A stretch of DNA of 64,000 bases. Origin: Streptomyces mirabilis (GTDB lineage: Bacteria; Actinomycetota; Actinomycetes; Streptomycetales; Streptomycetaceae). Position numbers and translations under genes: made by a program. How positions within the stretch are numbered: position 1 is the first letter of the stretch; each line of letters starts with the position of its first letter. The DNA is taken from contig NZ_CP074103.1 in the NCBI RefSeq assembly GCF_018310535.1, positions 124,001 to 188,000 of the forward strand, read 5' to 3'. The notes beneath the pieces were generated by a model, which was not told where the DNA came from, searched no databases, and saw only the letters and a list, made by a program, of their open reading frames with translations. Shown one piece after another: positions 45,553 to 54,267 of this stretch.

Positions 45553-46881
45553 GTGATTGGCGTGAGTGAACGCTGGCTGGAGAGGCGGCAGTTCGGGCAT
45601 CGTGCCCGACTGGCTCTGACTCCTGCCCAGGTCCGGCTCATGGACGATCAGGCTCATGCGGCGCGGGCGATGTGGAATCAGCTCCACAATCTGTGGCAGA
45701 TGACACCGAAGTGTCAGAGGTCGCTTTCCCGCATGGACCAGACGTTGCGTCAGGCCCGTAAGGAGATCGACTGGTACGCGGTCCTTCCCGCTCAGGCCGC
45801 GCAAGCAGTCCTCAAGACGTACATGCAGGCGTGGAAGAACTGCTGGGACGGTCGTGCCGAGGAACCTACCTTCAAGGCCCGCATCCGCAGTGTGATGTCC
45901 GTGGACATCCCCCAGGGCCGCGATCTGCAGATCAAGCGGGTGCACCGCCGGTGGGGCATGGCCAACATTCCCAAGGTCGGCCGCGTCCGGTTCCGCTGGA
46001 CCAGGGACCTGCCCGTCGGCAAGGCCGCGGACAAGGAGAACCGGATCACCGGGGCCCGGCTCGTCAAAGACGCGCTCGGCTGGCACATTGCCTTCCGCGT
46101 CCAGACCCTGGAACTCAAGCCCGAGCCTCACACCGGCCTCGAGGTCGGCATCGATGCCGGGGTGAATCTGCCCCTCGCCCTGTCCGACAGCAACCACCAG
46201 GACCACGGGCGCGCGCCCCGACTCCCGGACGGCACCGCCGACCGGGACAAGCTGCTGAACCCGGACGAGAAGGCAAAGCTGCTCCGCCTGGAGCAGCGCG
46301 CCGCACACCGCAAGAGTTTCCGCAAGCCCCGCGAACGCAACGCGAACCGGCTGCGCACCACCTACGACCAGATCAAGCAGCTCCGCGCAAGAGCCACGCG
46401 CCGCGCCGTTGACTGGCAGCACCAGACCACCACCAGCCTCGCCCGTACGTACGGCACGGTTGTGGTGGAAGCACTCACCATCACGAACATGGTCAAGTCC
46501 GCCAGGGGAACCGTTGAGGAGCCGGGGAAGAACGTCCGCGCCAAGTCCGGTCTGAACCGCGCCATCAGCCAGGAGGCATGGGGCCGCACCGTGACGATGC
46601 TGACGTACAAGACCGCCCGCTTTGGCGGCACCCTCCACAAGGTTCCCGCCCCGAACACCTCCCGGCGCTGCTCCGCCTGCGGGTTAATCGCCCCCGGCAG
46701 CCGGGAGGACCAGGCCACGTTCGTATGCAAGAACCCGGACTGCGGATGGGAAGGCAACGCCGACCACAACGCAGCCCGGAACATCTTGCACCTGTACCGG
46801 ATGGGCCACGCGCTCATCCCGGCTGCCGGAAGGGCAGTCGCAAGGCGCACTCGCGGCGTCAAGCCCACCACCGCAAGGTAG
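45553..46881 (+). CDS. tnpB: TnpB RNA-guided nuclease (IS605 OrfB family)
   Basis: 442 residues from GTG 45553 (another GTG at 45562). The split RuvC site is visible: Asp in VGIDAGVNLPLALS, Glu in GTVVVEALTITNM and Asp in GNADHNAARNIL. The zinc ribbon has RRCSACGLIAPG and VCKNPDCGWEG. An N-terminal helical domain contains ARAMWNQLHNLWQ. TnpB proteins are RNA-guided DNA endonucleases that use a guide RNA made from the element's right end. All three acidic residues are present, so it is probably active. Confidence 0.93.
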   Translation: MIGVSERWLERRQFGHRARLALTPAQVRLMDDQAHAARAMWNQLHNLWQMTPKCQRSLSRMDQTLRQARKEIDWYAVLPAQAAQAVLKTYMQAWKNCWDGRAEEPTFKARIRSVMSVDIPQGRDLQIKRVHRRWGMANIPKVGRVRFRWTRDLPVGKAADKENRITGARLVKDALGWHIAFRVQTLELKPEPHTGLEVGIDAGVNLPLALSDSNHQDHGRAPRLPDGTADRDKLLNPDEKAKLLRLEQRAAHRKSFRKPRERNANRLRTTYDQIKQLRARATRRAVDWQHQTTTSLARTYGTVVVEALTITNMVKSARGTVEEPGKNVRAKSGLNRAISQEAWGRTVTMLTYKTARFGGTLHKVPAPNTSRRCSACGLIAPGSREDQATFVCKNPDCGWEGNADHNAARNILHLYRMGHALIPAAGRAVARRTRGVKPTTAR

Positions 46882-46925
46882 GTAGGAATCTCCCTCCTGA
46901 GCTTGCGAAGAGGGGAGAGCACTTC
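46835..46925 (+). ncRNA. Probable omega (reRNA) guide RNA of TnpB
   Basis: By analogy with known TnpB systems, the guide RNA overlaps the 3' end of tnpB and runs to the right end of the element. The region contains a hairpin with arms near 46889-46894 and 46914-46920. Boundaries are inferred, not seen. Confidence 0.4.
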
Positions 46926-47341
46926 ATTAGATGGCGTGGCCGGGAGCTCCGGGCGAGCGAGCTGTGTACTTGTGCCACCGCATCCGTGATGCGCGGCGAG
47001 GCGAACCACGTCCAGCACACGAACCGCAGCACCGGCCCAAGGGCCGCGGCTGCGGGGAGACCCGTGAAGTGCAGGCCGGGCACGGACGGGCCCAGCCCCC
47101 TGTCCAGGCGGGGATATCCACCGGTGCGGGCGAGTGCGGGCGGCGGCGTGTCACCACCGCGGCGATCGTCACCCGACGCGGGTGCCGAGTGTGTCCGCGT
47201 ACGGCAGCGGCGAGAAGTGCTCGGCGGGGAACCTCCAGCCGAGCGCCTGTCCAAACTGATCGCGGCCTGATCAACCGACCACGTGGTGCAACGACCCCTG
47301 GAATCCGACGGGGAGCAGTGACCCTTCGGCGCCACGGCTCA
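46926..47341. other. Gene-poor stretch after the insertion sequence
   Basis: About 415 bases. The last plus-strand frame ends at 47270 with a protein-like tail (EVLGGEPPAERLSKLIAA), possibly the final codons of a gene whose front was lost when the element inserted or by deletion. Nothing else can be supported. Confidence 0.35.
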
Positions 47342-48151
47342 TCAGAGCACGCGGACCGCGCCGGTCGGCGGGCTCCAGGACAACGGCTTCTCGACGATGC
47401 CGGTGGAGGGGTTCTCCGCGCCGACGAACTTGCCGTCGCCGACATAGAGGGCCACGTGGTACGCGCCGCTGCCCGCGCTGCCCCAGTACAGGATGTCGCC
47501 CGGCTGCAGGTTGCTCAGCGAGACCGGCGTGCCCGCCGTCGACTGGTCCTGCGAGACGCGCGGCAGGCTGATGCCGGCCTGCTTGAAGGCGGCCTGGAGG
47601 AGGCTGGAGCAGTCCCAGGAGTTGGGGCCGGAGGCACCCAGGACGTAGGAGTCACCGATCTGCGCCTTCGCGAAGGCGATGACCGCCGCGGCCGAACCGG
47701 TGGCCGTCGACGAGCTCGTCGAGGCGCTGCTCGTCGTGGAGGCGGCGAGGGTGGTCCGCTCGGCGCTGCGCGAGGCGGCCTGCTCGGCGGCGGCCTTACG
47801 GGCGGCCTCGGCCTTCTTCTTGGCCTCCGCCTTCTTCTTCGCCTCCGCGAGGTCCGCCTTGGCCTGCTTCGCGGCCTTCGCGGCGGCCGCGTCCCGCTCG
47901 GCCTGCAGCTCGTAGTTCGCGGCGGCCTGCTGCGTGGCATCCGCGGACTGGGCGACCTGGGCAGCCAGATCAGCCGTCAGGGTGGGCAGTTCGAGGGTCT
48001 GCGTCACCGGCTCGGCCGCGTTCGCCGCGCCGGACGCCCCGGCGACTGCCAGGGTGCTGAGGACGCCGCCGGCAACTCCGGCCCGCATCGCGATGGTCGA
48101 CGCGCTGCGGCGGGGCTTCCGGTGGCTGCGTATAAGAGCGGTGTGGGACAT
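47342..48151 (-). CDS. NlpC/P60 family cell-wall endopeptidase
   Basis: 269 residues from ATG 48151. A signal region (residues 14-43, ending AANAAEP) is followed by a long Ala/Lys/Glu coiled coil (about residues 70-130), a Ser/Thr linker and a C-terminal NlpC/P60 domain. Catalytic Cys is in NSWDCSSLLQAAF, His in GAYHVALYVGDGKF. It hydrolyses gamma-D-Glu-diaminopimelate bonds in peptidoglycan. It could also start at an in-frame ATG at 48178. A long-range inverted repeat occurs in its leader. Confidence 0.9.
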   Translation of the reverse strand: MSHTALIRSHRKPRRSASTIAMRAGVAGGVLSTLAVAGASGAANAAEPVTQTLELPTLTADLAAQVAQSADATQQAAANYELQAERDAAAAKAAKQAKADLAEAKKKAEAKKKAEAARKAAAEQAASRSAERTTLAASTTSSASTSSSTATGSAAAVIAFAKAQIGDSYVLGASGPNSWDCSSLLQAAFKQAGISLPRVSQDQSTAGTPVSLSNLQPGDILYWGSAGSGAYHVALYVGDGKFVGAENPSTGIVEKPLSWSPPTGAVRVL

Positions 48152-48153
48152 GA

Positions 48154-48216
48154 GAACAACTGGTATCAGGGACTCCTCCATACCTTCAAGAAACGTGTGG
48201 TGCGCCACAGTTGTTC
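48154..48216. repeat. Inverted repeat enclosing the leader of the NlpC/P60 gene
   Basis: Perfect 9-bp arms GAACAACTG (48154-48162) and CAGTTGTTC (48208-48216) flank 45 bases that include a GGAGGAG ribosome-binding-site-like sequence, directly upstream of ATG 48151. In RNA it would place that sequence in a loop beside the start codon. Confidence 0.5.
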
Positions 48217-48529
48217 AATCCGCGGCCGAATCCCGGGCGTGTCACTCTTTATTGACGCCGTAACGGACATTATGGACGCGGCCGGCCAGGCCCGTGGTCA
48301 CGGTCTTTCGTCATTACGCCCGAATCGCCCTCCACTTACCATTTGGTGGGACGGGTGGCCAAGCCCGCTTCTCAGACGCCTCTCATGGATGTGGCGCAGG
48401 TCACGGAACGGTTACCGCGGTGCTCGCGTCTCGCGCGTGGACCGCGTCCGGCGGAGCTCGTGCACGCGTCCACATCCGTACACATCCTGCGACCGCGTCC
48501 GCGCCGAAGAGGGGAACGCACGGCGCCTG
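48217..48529. other. Non-coding stretch between the NlpC/P60 and cytochrome b genes
   Basis: About 310 bases. It should contain the promoter of the NlpC/P60 gene. It has an AT-richer patch (48250-48350). No gene was seen. Confidence 0.4.
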
Positions 48530-49501
48530 TCATACGGGCCACAGAGGCGCGGCTACGGCGAGGGTGAGCAGCAGTACCACGGCGGCTGCGGTGGCGAGGG
48601 GGCGCCCGCGCCATCTGCGTTTGGGGCTGCGGTCGAGGAAGGGGACGAGGAAGATCAGCCCGAACACGGCGGCGATGACGACGGCGATGGAGGCGATCCC
48701 GAACCACTGTTCCATGGGGAAGAACCACCAGAACATCCACAGCGGGCGGGTGATCTCGATGCCCGCGACCGGGGTGGGGCCGAGTACGGGGGGCAGCAGC
48801 ACGGCCAGGAGGGACAGCAGGCCGAGCAGGACGAGGCCGAAGGCGGCGACGCGCTCCAGGCGGGCGGTGAACGGTTCGGGGGTTTCCGTCTCGGGTGCGG
48901 GGATGTCGGGGTGGGGGGAGATCTTGTGGCGTTTGACGAGCAGGGCGTGCCAGACGAACAGCAGCAGGATCAGGCCGGGGATGAACACGGCGTGTGCGGT
49001 GTACAGGCGCAGCACGATCGGGACGTGTTTGCTGAGGTTGGGGGTGAACCAGAAGCCCGCGCCTCCGAGGACCTTGGCGACGTCGAGGTTGTGGGCGAGG
49101 GCTTCGTAGCCTTCCTGGTCGACGGTTCCGGTGAAGACGGCGAGGAAGGTGAGCAGGAACATGGCGGTGCCGACGATCCAGTTGCCTTCGCGGGGCTTTT
49201 TGTAGGAGGCGTGGAAGAACACCCGCAGCAGGTGCAGCAGGGCCAGGACGAACATCGCTTGGGCGGTCCAGTAGTGCAGGGCGCGGGCGAAGTTGCCGAG
49301 CCATACGTGGGTGACCAGGTCTCGGACCGACTGGTTGGCCAGTTCGGGGACAGGGTTGTAGAGCTGGGCGAGGTAGATGCCGCTGACGAGCAGGGTCACG
49401 AAGCAGACGGTGGTCAGGCCGCCCAGGCTCCAGGTGAGGTTGTTGGCGTGCTCGGGGACCGGGTAGGCCAGCGCCTTGATGCCCATGCGCTCGTCGATCA
49501 C
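48530..49501 (-). CDS. Cytochrome b subunit (bc1/b6f type), N-terminus probably frameshifted
   Basis: 323 residues from GTG 49501. Eight helices with the haem-ligating pairs: His in ALHYWTAQAMFVLALLHLLR, and in YTAHAVFIPGLILLLFVWHA. PEW-like and QEGYEALAHN loops are present. It resembles the cytochrome b of menaquinol:cytochrome c reductases. The protein continues upstream in the same frame without a start, while the plausible ATG at 49592 (MSADQPPPPATA) is one base out of frame. The shift lies in a short tandem GGTGGCGGG repeat (49551-49578). The upstream gene overlaps by ATGA. Confidence 0.82.
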   Translation of the reverse strand: MIDERMGIKALAYPVPEHANNLTWSLGGLTTVCFVTLLVSGIYLAQLYNPVPELANQSVRDLVTHVWLGNFARALHYWTAQAMFVLALLHLLRVFFHASYKKPREGNWIVGTAMFLLTFLAVFTGTVDQEGYEALAHNLDVAKVLGGAGFWFTPNLSKHVPIVLRLYTAHAVFIPGLILLLFVWHALLVKRHKISPHPDIPAPETETPEPFTARLERVAAFGLVLLGLLSLLAVLLPPVLGPTPVAGIEITRPLWMFWWFFPMEQWFGIASIAVVIAAVFGLIFLVPFLDRSPKRRWRGRPLATAAAVVLLLTLAVAAPLWPV

Positions 49502-49588
49502 GTCGACGGCGCGGCGGAGTCTGCCGGGCCGGGGCGCCGAAGGTGCCGCGGTGGCGGGCGGTGGCGGGCGGTGGCGGCTGGTCGGCGC

Positions 49589-50075
49589 TCATCGGTCCCT
49601 GCCTTCCTCGGGCTGTTGCAGGGTGGTGCGGTGCTTGAGGTCGTGGAGGGTGTGCGGCGGGCGAAGGCGCCGGGCCAGCCACAGCCCGATGGCGGTCGCA
49701 GTTGCCGAGCGCGTCCAGCAGCAGCGCGCGGGCCTGCCGGGTGGTGTCCGCGCTGTGCTCTGGCCGGTCGATCAGGTCGCGGGCCCGGCGGACCTTGCCC
49801 AGGTCGACGCCTTGGGTCTGCGGCGCGCTCAGGGCGTCGGTGATCTGTTCGGTGACGCGTGTATCGCTTGCGTCGTTGGCGATCAGGGCGATGGCCTGCT
49901 CGACCAGCACCGCCGCCTTGGGGCTCATCGGCTCATGCGCCCGGGCCGTGCCGGAGAACGCGACGGCCGGCAGCCCGACCACGACGGCCACGACCAGGGC
50001 TACCGCCCGGTGCGGCCGGGGAGCGTGCCGGGTCGGTGTGGCCTGTCTGCGGGTTGGTGGAGGGTGCTCGGCCAT
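49589..50075 (-). pseudogene. Small secreted, C-terminally anchored protein with a frameshift
   Basis: ATG 50075 starts a signal peptide (AVALVVAVVVGLPAVAFSGT, then ARAHE) and a helical domain with LVEQAIALIANDASDTRVTE and RARDLIDRPEHSADTTRQAR. After DALGN the frame breaks (about 49695-49710), and the next frame gives a membrane anchor and tail (TAIGLWLARRLRPPHTLHDL) ending at a TGA overlapping the cytochrome b ATG at 49592. A single base change would restore one protein of about 160 residues. It is probably a partner of the cytochrome b. Confidence 0.7.
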
Positions 50076-50187
50076 GCTGGCCTCCCGTGGCGTCTTGAGT
50101 GAGTGGGGGGCCGCGTGCCGCGCGATCGCCTCGTCAGACGCGATGGCGGGGTGCGGCGCGACGGGGGCGGTCTGCGCGCGCAAGACT

Positions 50188-52572
50188 TCAGCGGTGCCAG
50201 GTCCAGTCGGCGACTTCGGGCAGGTCGGTGCCGTGTTCGCGGATCCACCCGTGGTGGCGGAAGCGGACGTCGGCCATCGCCTGCCGTACGGCGGCGGCGC
50301 GAACGGCGAGGCCGGGGACGCGGTCGATGACGTCCATCACGAGCCGGTAGCGGTCGAGGTCGTTGCGGACCACCATGTCAAACGGCGTGGTGGTGGTGCC
50401 TTCCTCCTTGTAGCCACGGACGTGCAGGTGGGGGTGGACGGTGCGGCGGTAGGCGAGGCGGTGGATCAGCCACGGGTAGCCGTGGTAGGCGAAGATCACC
50501 GGCTTGTCGCGGGTGAACAGCGCGTCGAACTCCGCGTCCGGCATGCCGTGCGGGTGCTCCCGCTCCGGCATCAGCCGCGTCATGTCCACCACGTTGATCA
50601 CCCGGACCGCGAGATCGGGCAGGTGGTCGCGCAGCAGCGACGCGGCGGCGAGTACTTCCTGGGTGGGCACATCGCCGGCACAGGCCAGCACCACGTCGGG
50701 CTCCCGGCCGGTGGTCTCGGTGCCCGCCCACTCCCAGATGCCCGCGCCGCGCGCGCAGTGCGCTTGGGCCTGGTCCAGGGTGAGCCAGTCGAAGCAGGGC
50801 TGCTTGCCAGCGACCACGACGTTGACGTAGTCGCGGCTGCGCAGCATGTGGTCGGCAACGGCGAGCAGGGTGTTGGCGTCCGGCGGCAGGTAGACCCGCA
50901 CCACCTGAGGGGACTTGTTCAGGACGTGGTCGACGAAGCCGGGGTCCTGGTGGGAGAAGCCGTTGTGGTCTTGGCGCCACACGTGCGAGGTCAGCAGGTA
51001 GTTCAGCGAGGCGATGGGGGCGCGCCAGGGCAGGGCGCGGGAGGTCTTGAGCCATTTGACGTGCTGGCCCGCCATCGAGTCGACGATGTGGACGAACGCC
51101 TCGTAGCAGGAGAACAGGCCGTGCCGGCCTGTGAGCAGGTAGCCCTCCAGCCAGCCCTGGCAGGTGTGTTCGGACAGGATCTCCATCACCCTGCCGCCGC
51201 GGGTCAGATGCTCGTCGGTGGGCAGGATCTCGGACTGCCATGCCTTGCCGGTGGCGCCGTAGACGGCCTGCAGCCGGTTGGAGGCGGTCTCGTCCGGGCC
51301 GACGATGCGGAAGTCGCGCCGGTGGGCGGTGTCGACCATCACCTGTTCGAGCAGGTGGCCGAGGAGCGCGGTGGGTTCGTGCAGGCTGCCGCCGGGAACC
51401 TCAACCGGCACCGCGTACTCCTGGAGCGGCGGGATGGGCAGGTCGCGCAGGAGCAGGCCGCCGTTGGCGTGCGGGGTGGCGCCGAGCCGCCGGGCCCCGT
51501 CGGGGATGTGGGCGAGCACCTGCTCGCGGGGGCGGCCGTCTTCGTCGAACAGCTCTCCGGGCCGGTAGGAGCGCAGCCATGCCTCCAGCAGGCGCAGGTG
51601 GTCGGGATTGGTGCGGACCTGGTCGAGCGGGACCTGGTGGGCGCGCCAGGTGCCCTCCACCAGGACGCCGTCGACCTCGTGCGGCCCGGTCCAGCCCTTG
51701 GGGGTGCGCAGTACGATCATCGGCCAGCGCGGCCGTTGGGTGACTCCTTCGGCGCGGGCCGTGTGCTGGATGAGGGTGATGTGATCGAGCGCGGTATCCA
51801 GTGCCTCGGCCATGGCGCGGTGCACCGTGAGCGGGTCGTCACCGGTGACATGGAGGGGGTGGTGCCCCAAGCCGCGCAGCAGGTCGTCCAGTTGGGCCTC
51901 GGGCAGGCGGGCGAGGACCGTCGGGTTGGCGATCTTGTAGCCGTTGAGGTGGAGGATGGGCAGCACCGCGCCGTCGTGGACCGGGTCCAGGAACGTGGTG
52001 GAGTGCCAGGCGGCGGCCAGCGGCCCGGTCTCGGCCTCCCCGTCACCGATGACGCAGGCCACCAGCAGGCCGGGGTTGTCCAGGGCGGCCCCGTAGGCGT
52101 GGGCAAGGGAGTAGCCCAGTTCCCCGCCTTCGTGGATGGAGCCGGGGGTCTCGGGCGCGACATGGCTGGGAATCCCGCCGGGGAAGGAGAACTGGCGGAA
52201 GAGACGGGCCATGCCCGCCGCGTCGCGTGTGACGTCCGGGTAGGTTTCGGTGTACGACCCGTCCAGCCACGAGTTGGCCACCACCGCCGGTCCCCCGTGG
52301 CCCGGTCCCCACACGCACAGCGCGTCCAGGCCGCGTGCCTTGATCACCCGGTTGATGTGGGTGTAGACCAGGTTGAGCCCGGGTGAGGTGCCCCAGTGGC
52401 CGAGCAGCCGGGGCTTGACGTGCTCCGGGCGCAGCGGCTCGGCCAGCAGGGGATTGTCCATCAGGTAGATCTGCCCGGCCGCCAGATAGTTCGCCGCCCG
52501 CCAGTGGGCGTGAAGCGCCTCAAGCTCCTCCTCGGTCGCAGTGCCGGGCCGCTGCGGTGGGGCCTCATGCAT
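50188..52572 (-). CDS. xfp: Phosphoketolase (xylulose-5-phosphate/fructose-6-phosphate)
   Basis: 794 residues, the full family length. Landmarks: [60 protein letters not shown], the ThDP motif [19 protein letters not shown], and [20 protein letters not shown]. The enzyme splits xylulose-5-P (and often fructose-6-P) with phosphate to acetyl phosphate, ATP-yielding through acetate kinase. In dormancy-type clusters it serves low-oxygen or storage-carbon metabolism. No frameshift was seen. Confidence 0.95.
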   Translation of the reverse strand: MHEAPPQRPGTATEEELEALHAHWRAANYLAAGQIYLMDNPLLAEPLRPEHVKPRLLGHWGTSPGLNLVYTHINRVIKARGLDALCVWGPGHGGPAVVANSWLDGSYTETYPDVTRDAAGMARLFRQFSFPGGIPSHVAPETPGSIHEGGELGYSLAHAYGAALDNPGLLVACVIGDGEAETGPLAAAWHSTTFLDPVHDGAVLPILHLNGYKIANPTVLARLPEAQLDDLLRGLGHHPLHVTGDDPLTVHRAMAEALDTALDHITLIQHTARAEGVTQRPRWPMIVLRTPKGWTGPHEVDGVLVEGTWRAHQVPLDQVRTNPDHLRLLEAWLRSYRPGELFDEDGRPREQVLAHIPDGARRLGATPHANGGLLLRDLPIPPLQEYAVPVEVPGGSLHEPTALLGHLLEQVMVDTAHRRDFRIVGPDETASNRLQAVYGATGKAWQSEILPTDEHLTRGGRVMEILSEHTCQGWLEGYLLTGRHGLFSCYEAFVHIVDSMAGQHVKWLKTSRALPWRAPIASLNYLLTSHVWRQDHNGFSHQDPGFVDHVLNKSPQVVRVYLPPDANTLLAVADHMLRSRDYVNVVVAGKQPCFDWLTLDQAQAHCARGAGIWEWAGTETTGREPDVVLACAGDVPTQEVLAAASLLRDHLPDLAVRVINVVDMTRLMPEREHPHGMPDAEFDALFTRDKPVIFAYHGYPWLIHRLAYRRTVHPHLHVRGYKEEGTTTTPFDMVVRNDLDRYRLVMDVIDRVPGLAVRAAAVRQAMADVRFRHHGWIREHGTDLPEVADWTWHR

Positions 52573-52840
52573 GGCGTCCTCCGATACATCACATTCTGGG
52601 CAGGTACCCCCGCTGGTCTAACAACCTGGACGCCGGCCGAGCCACGGGCCGGGCCGGGCGGAGCGCCACCGCAAGCCGTTCGGCCCACTGGCGATACGGC
52701 ACGGGGCGGCACGGCAGGACCCCCGTAACCAGCCGTCAGGTAGCGGCCTGGCCTGCGGTGCCGGAGGTCGCGGTGAAAGAGCGCCCTGTGGCGGGGGTGC
52801 CTGTCGGCGGGAGTCCGGGGAGCACTCGGCCCCGCATCCG
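52573..52840. other. Intergenic stretch between csoR and the phosphoketolase gene
   Basis: 268 bases that should hold the phosphoketolase promoter. An isolated TACCCC half-site occurs near 52603, without a partner. No gene was seen. Confidence 0.35.
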
Positions 52841-53155
52841 TCACAGCCGCAGTGCCCGGCGCAGAGTGAGGGCGACTTCGTCGAGCTTCGCATCGCCCTC
52901 GGCCGGATCCGACAGCACCGCATCGCGCACGCAGTGCCGGACGTGGTCGTCGAGCAGACCGAGGGCGACCTCCTGCAGGGCGTGGGTGACGGCGCCGATC
53001 TGCGTGAGCACGTCGACGCAGTACCGGTCGTCGGCGACCATGCGGGTAATGCCGCGGACCTGGCCCTCGACCTTGTGCAGCCGGGACAGGTGGTCCGTCT
53101 TGTGGTCGGCGTATCCGTGCGGCGGGTTGGGGGCGCCGCTGGTGGTGTCGGTCAC
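52841..53155 (-). CDS. csoR: CsoR family copper-sensing repressor
   Basis: 104 residues. The DUF156/CsoR fold is clear: HLSRLHKVEGQVRGITRMVA, YCVDVLTQIGAVTHALQEVA and LLDDHVRHCVRDA. Copper ligands Cys46, His71 and Cys75 are all present, which favours Cu(I) sensing over the persulfide-sensing CstR branch (two Cys, no His). Its start overlaps the galT stop codon (ATGA). It is the likeliest regulator of the boxes at 20605 and 23515, though the genome probably holds other CsoR copies. Confidence 0.9.
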   Translation of the reverse strand: MTDTTSGAPNPPHGYADHKTDHLSRLHKVEGQVRGITRMVADDRYCVDVLTQIGAVTHALQEVALGLLDDHVRHCVRDAVLSDPAEGDAKLDEVALTLRRALRL

Positions 53156-54251
53156 CGCTCGCCTCCTGGGGATGTGGCGGCGGCCTGGGCTGCGCTGGTT
53201 GGGTGTGCGGCCGGGGCCGGTGATGGCTGTGGGTCGTGGTCGGTGGCCAGGGCGTGGCGTAGGCGCGCGGCGGCGTGTTCGGGCGTAAGGGGGTTGACGG
53301 CGATGCCGCTGCCGAGTTCGAAGCCGGCCGTGGCGGCCAGGCGCGGGGTGAGCTGGAGGTGCCAGGCGAAGTAGGCGGTGGTCTCTTCGCCGTTGGGGGC
53401 ACTGATCAGTGCGTAGTTGTAGGGGACGTCGCCGAGCACGTCACGCAGGGCGGCGAGCAGGCGGTGCAGGAGGGCGGCCGCCTCGGCTAGGACCTCGTCG
53501 CTGACGTCGGCGAAGGACGCCTGATGGCAGCGGGGGACAATCCATGTCTCGTACGGGGCGCGGGCGGCATACGGGGCCAGGGCCGCGATGTGCTCGGTGG
53601 CGGCCACCATGCGCTCGCCGTCGGCGAGTTCGGCGGCGGTCTCGTCGGTGTACAGGCAGCTGCCGTGGTCGTCGTAGTAGCCGCGGGCGACATCGAAGAG
53701 CTGGCGCAGCCGCAGGGGCACTATCGGGGTGGCCACGATCTGGGAGTGCGGGTGCGGCAGCGAGGTGCCGGCCGCGGGGCCGTGGTTGCGGAAGGGCAGG
53801 ACCAGCCCTGGGCGGCGCGTACGGAGGGCGAGGTGGCGGGCGCGGTAGGCGCGCAGGACATCGGCGACGGCCCTCTCGTCGCCGTCGGCGAGGTCCCAGT
53901 CATGGTGGGGGGATTCGATGACGACCTCGTGGCTGCCGACCCCGTCGCACACGGTGTGCAAACCGGTCGTGTGATGGTCGGCGGGCCGCTGTTCCCCTTC
54001 CAGGACGGGGTAGCGATGGGGCACCACGCGCACCGCCCAGTCGCTGCTGGTGGCGTCGGTGGGGGCGGGTTGGCGCCACAGCTCGCCGGGCGTCTCGCGT
54101 TCGTGGCCGGGGCAGAACGGGCAGGCGGGATCGGTGGCCTCCGCGCGCGGAGTCGGGGTGGGCGCGGCACCGGTGTGCTGAGGCCGGTCGTCTCGTTCGG
54201 GGGCGATGGCCACCCAGGCCCGGTGTAGGGGTCTCGGCGCAGCTCGGACAT
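53152..54251 (-). CDS. galT: Galactose-1-phosphate uridylyltransferase, frameshifted near the N-terminus
   Basis: The main frame (54213 down to 53152, 353 residues from GTG) has PACPFCPGHERETPGE (zinc site), VIESPHHDWDLAD, and the nucleophile motif SLPHPHSQIVATP. The natural N-terminus MSELRRDPYTG lies at 54251 in another frame and is one base out, around 54218-54226; YTG-x-WVAIAPERDD would be continuous if corrected. GalT transfers UMP between UDP-glucose and galactose-1-P. Here it sits with a glycosyltransferase and a phosphoketolase, so storage-sugar turnover is likely. Confidence 0.85.
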
Positions 54252-54267
54252 GGCCGCCTCCCTGCTC

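Larger units (their letters stand above)
45030..46925. mobile_element. IS200/IS605-type insertion sequence with divergent tnpA and tnpB
   Basis: A Y1 transposase gene (minus) and a TnpB gene (plus) start 17 bases apart. A 6-bp stem-loop at the left (CCTTCA-GGGGG-TGAAGG, 45033-45049) and another near the right (TCTCCC with GGGAGA-type arms, 46889-46920) are the subterminal hairpins expected for this family, which lacks terminal inverted repeats. The end coordinates are estimated from these hairpins and are uncertain by some tens of bases. Confidence 0.8.

Noticed and set aside
46931..49843. 970-codon plus-strand open frame across the NlpC/P60 and cytochrome b genes
   Set aside because: The two minus-strand genes are unmistakable, and the plus translation is Gly/Arg/Asp-rich shadow sequence.
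49702..52386. 894-codon plus-strand frame opposite phosphoketolase
   Set aside because: Phosphoketolase is complete on the minus strand; this is antisense shadow.
52598..52620. TACCCC half-site upstream of phosphoketolase as a CsoR box
   Set aside because: No GGGGTA partner at a suitable distance.
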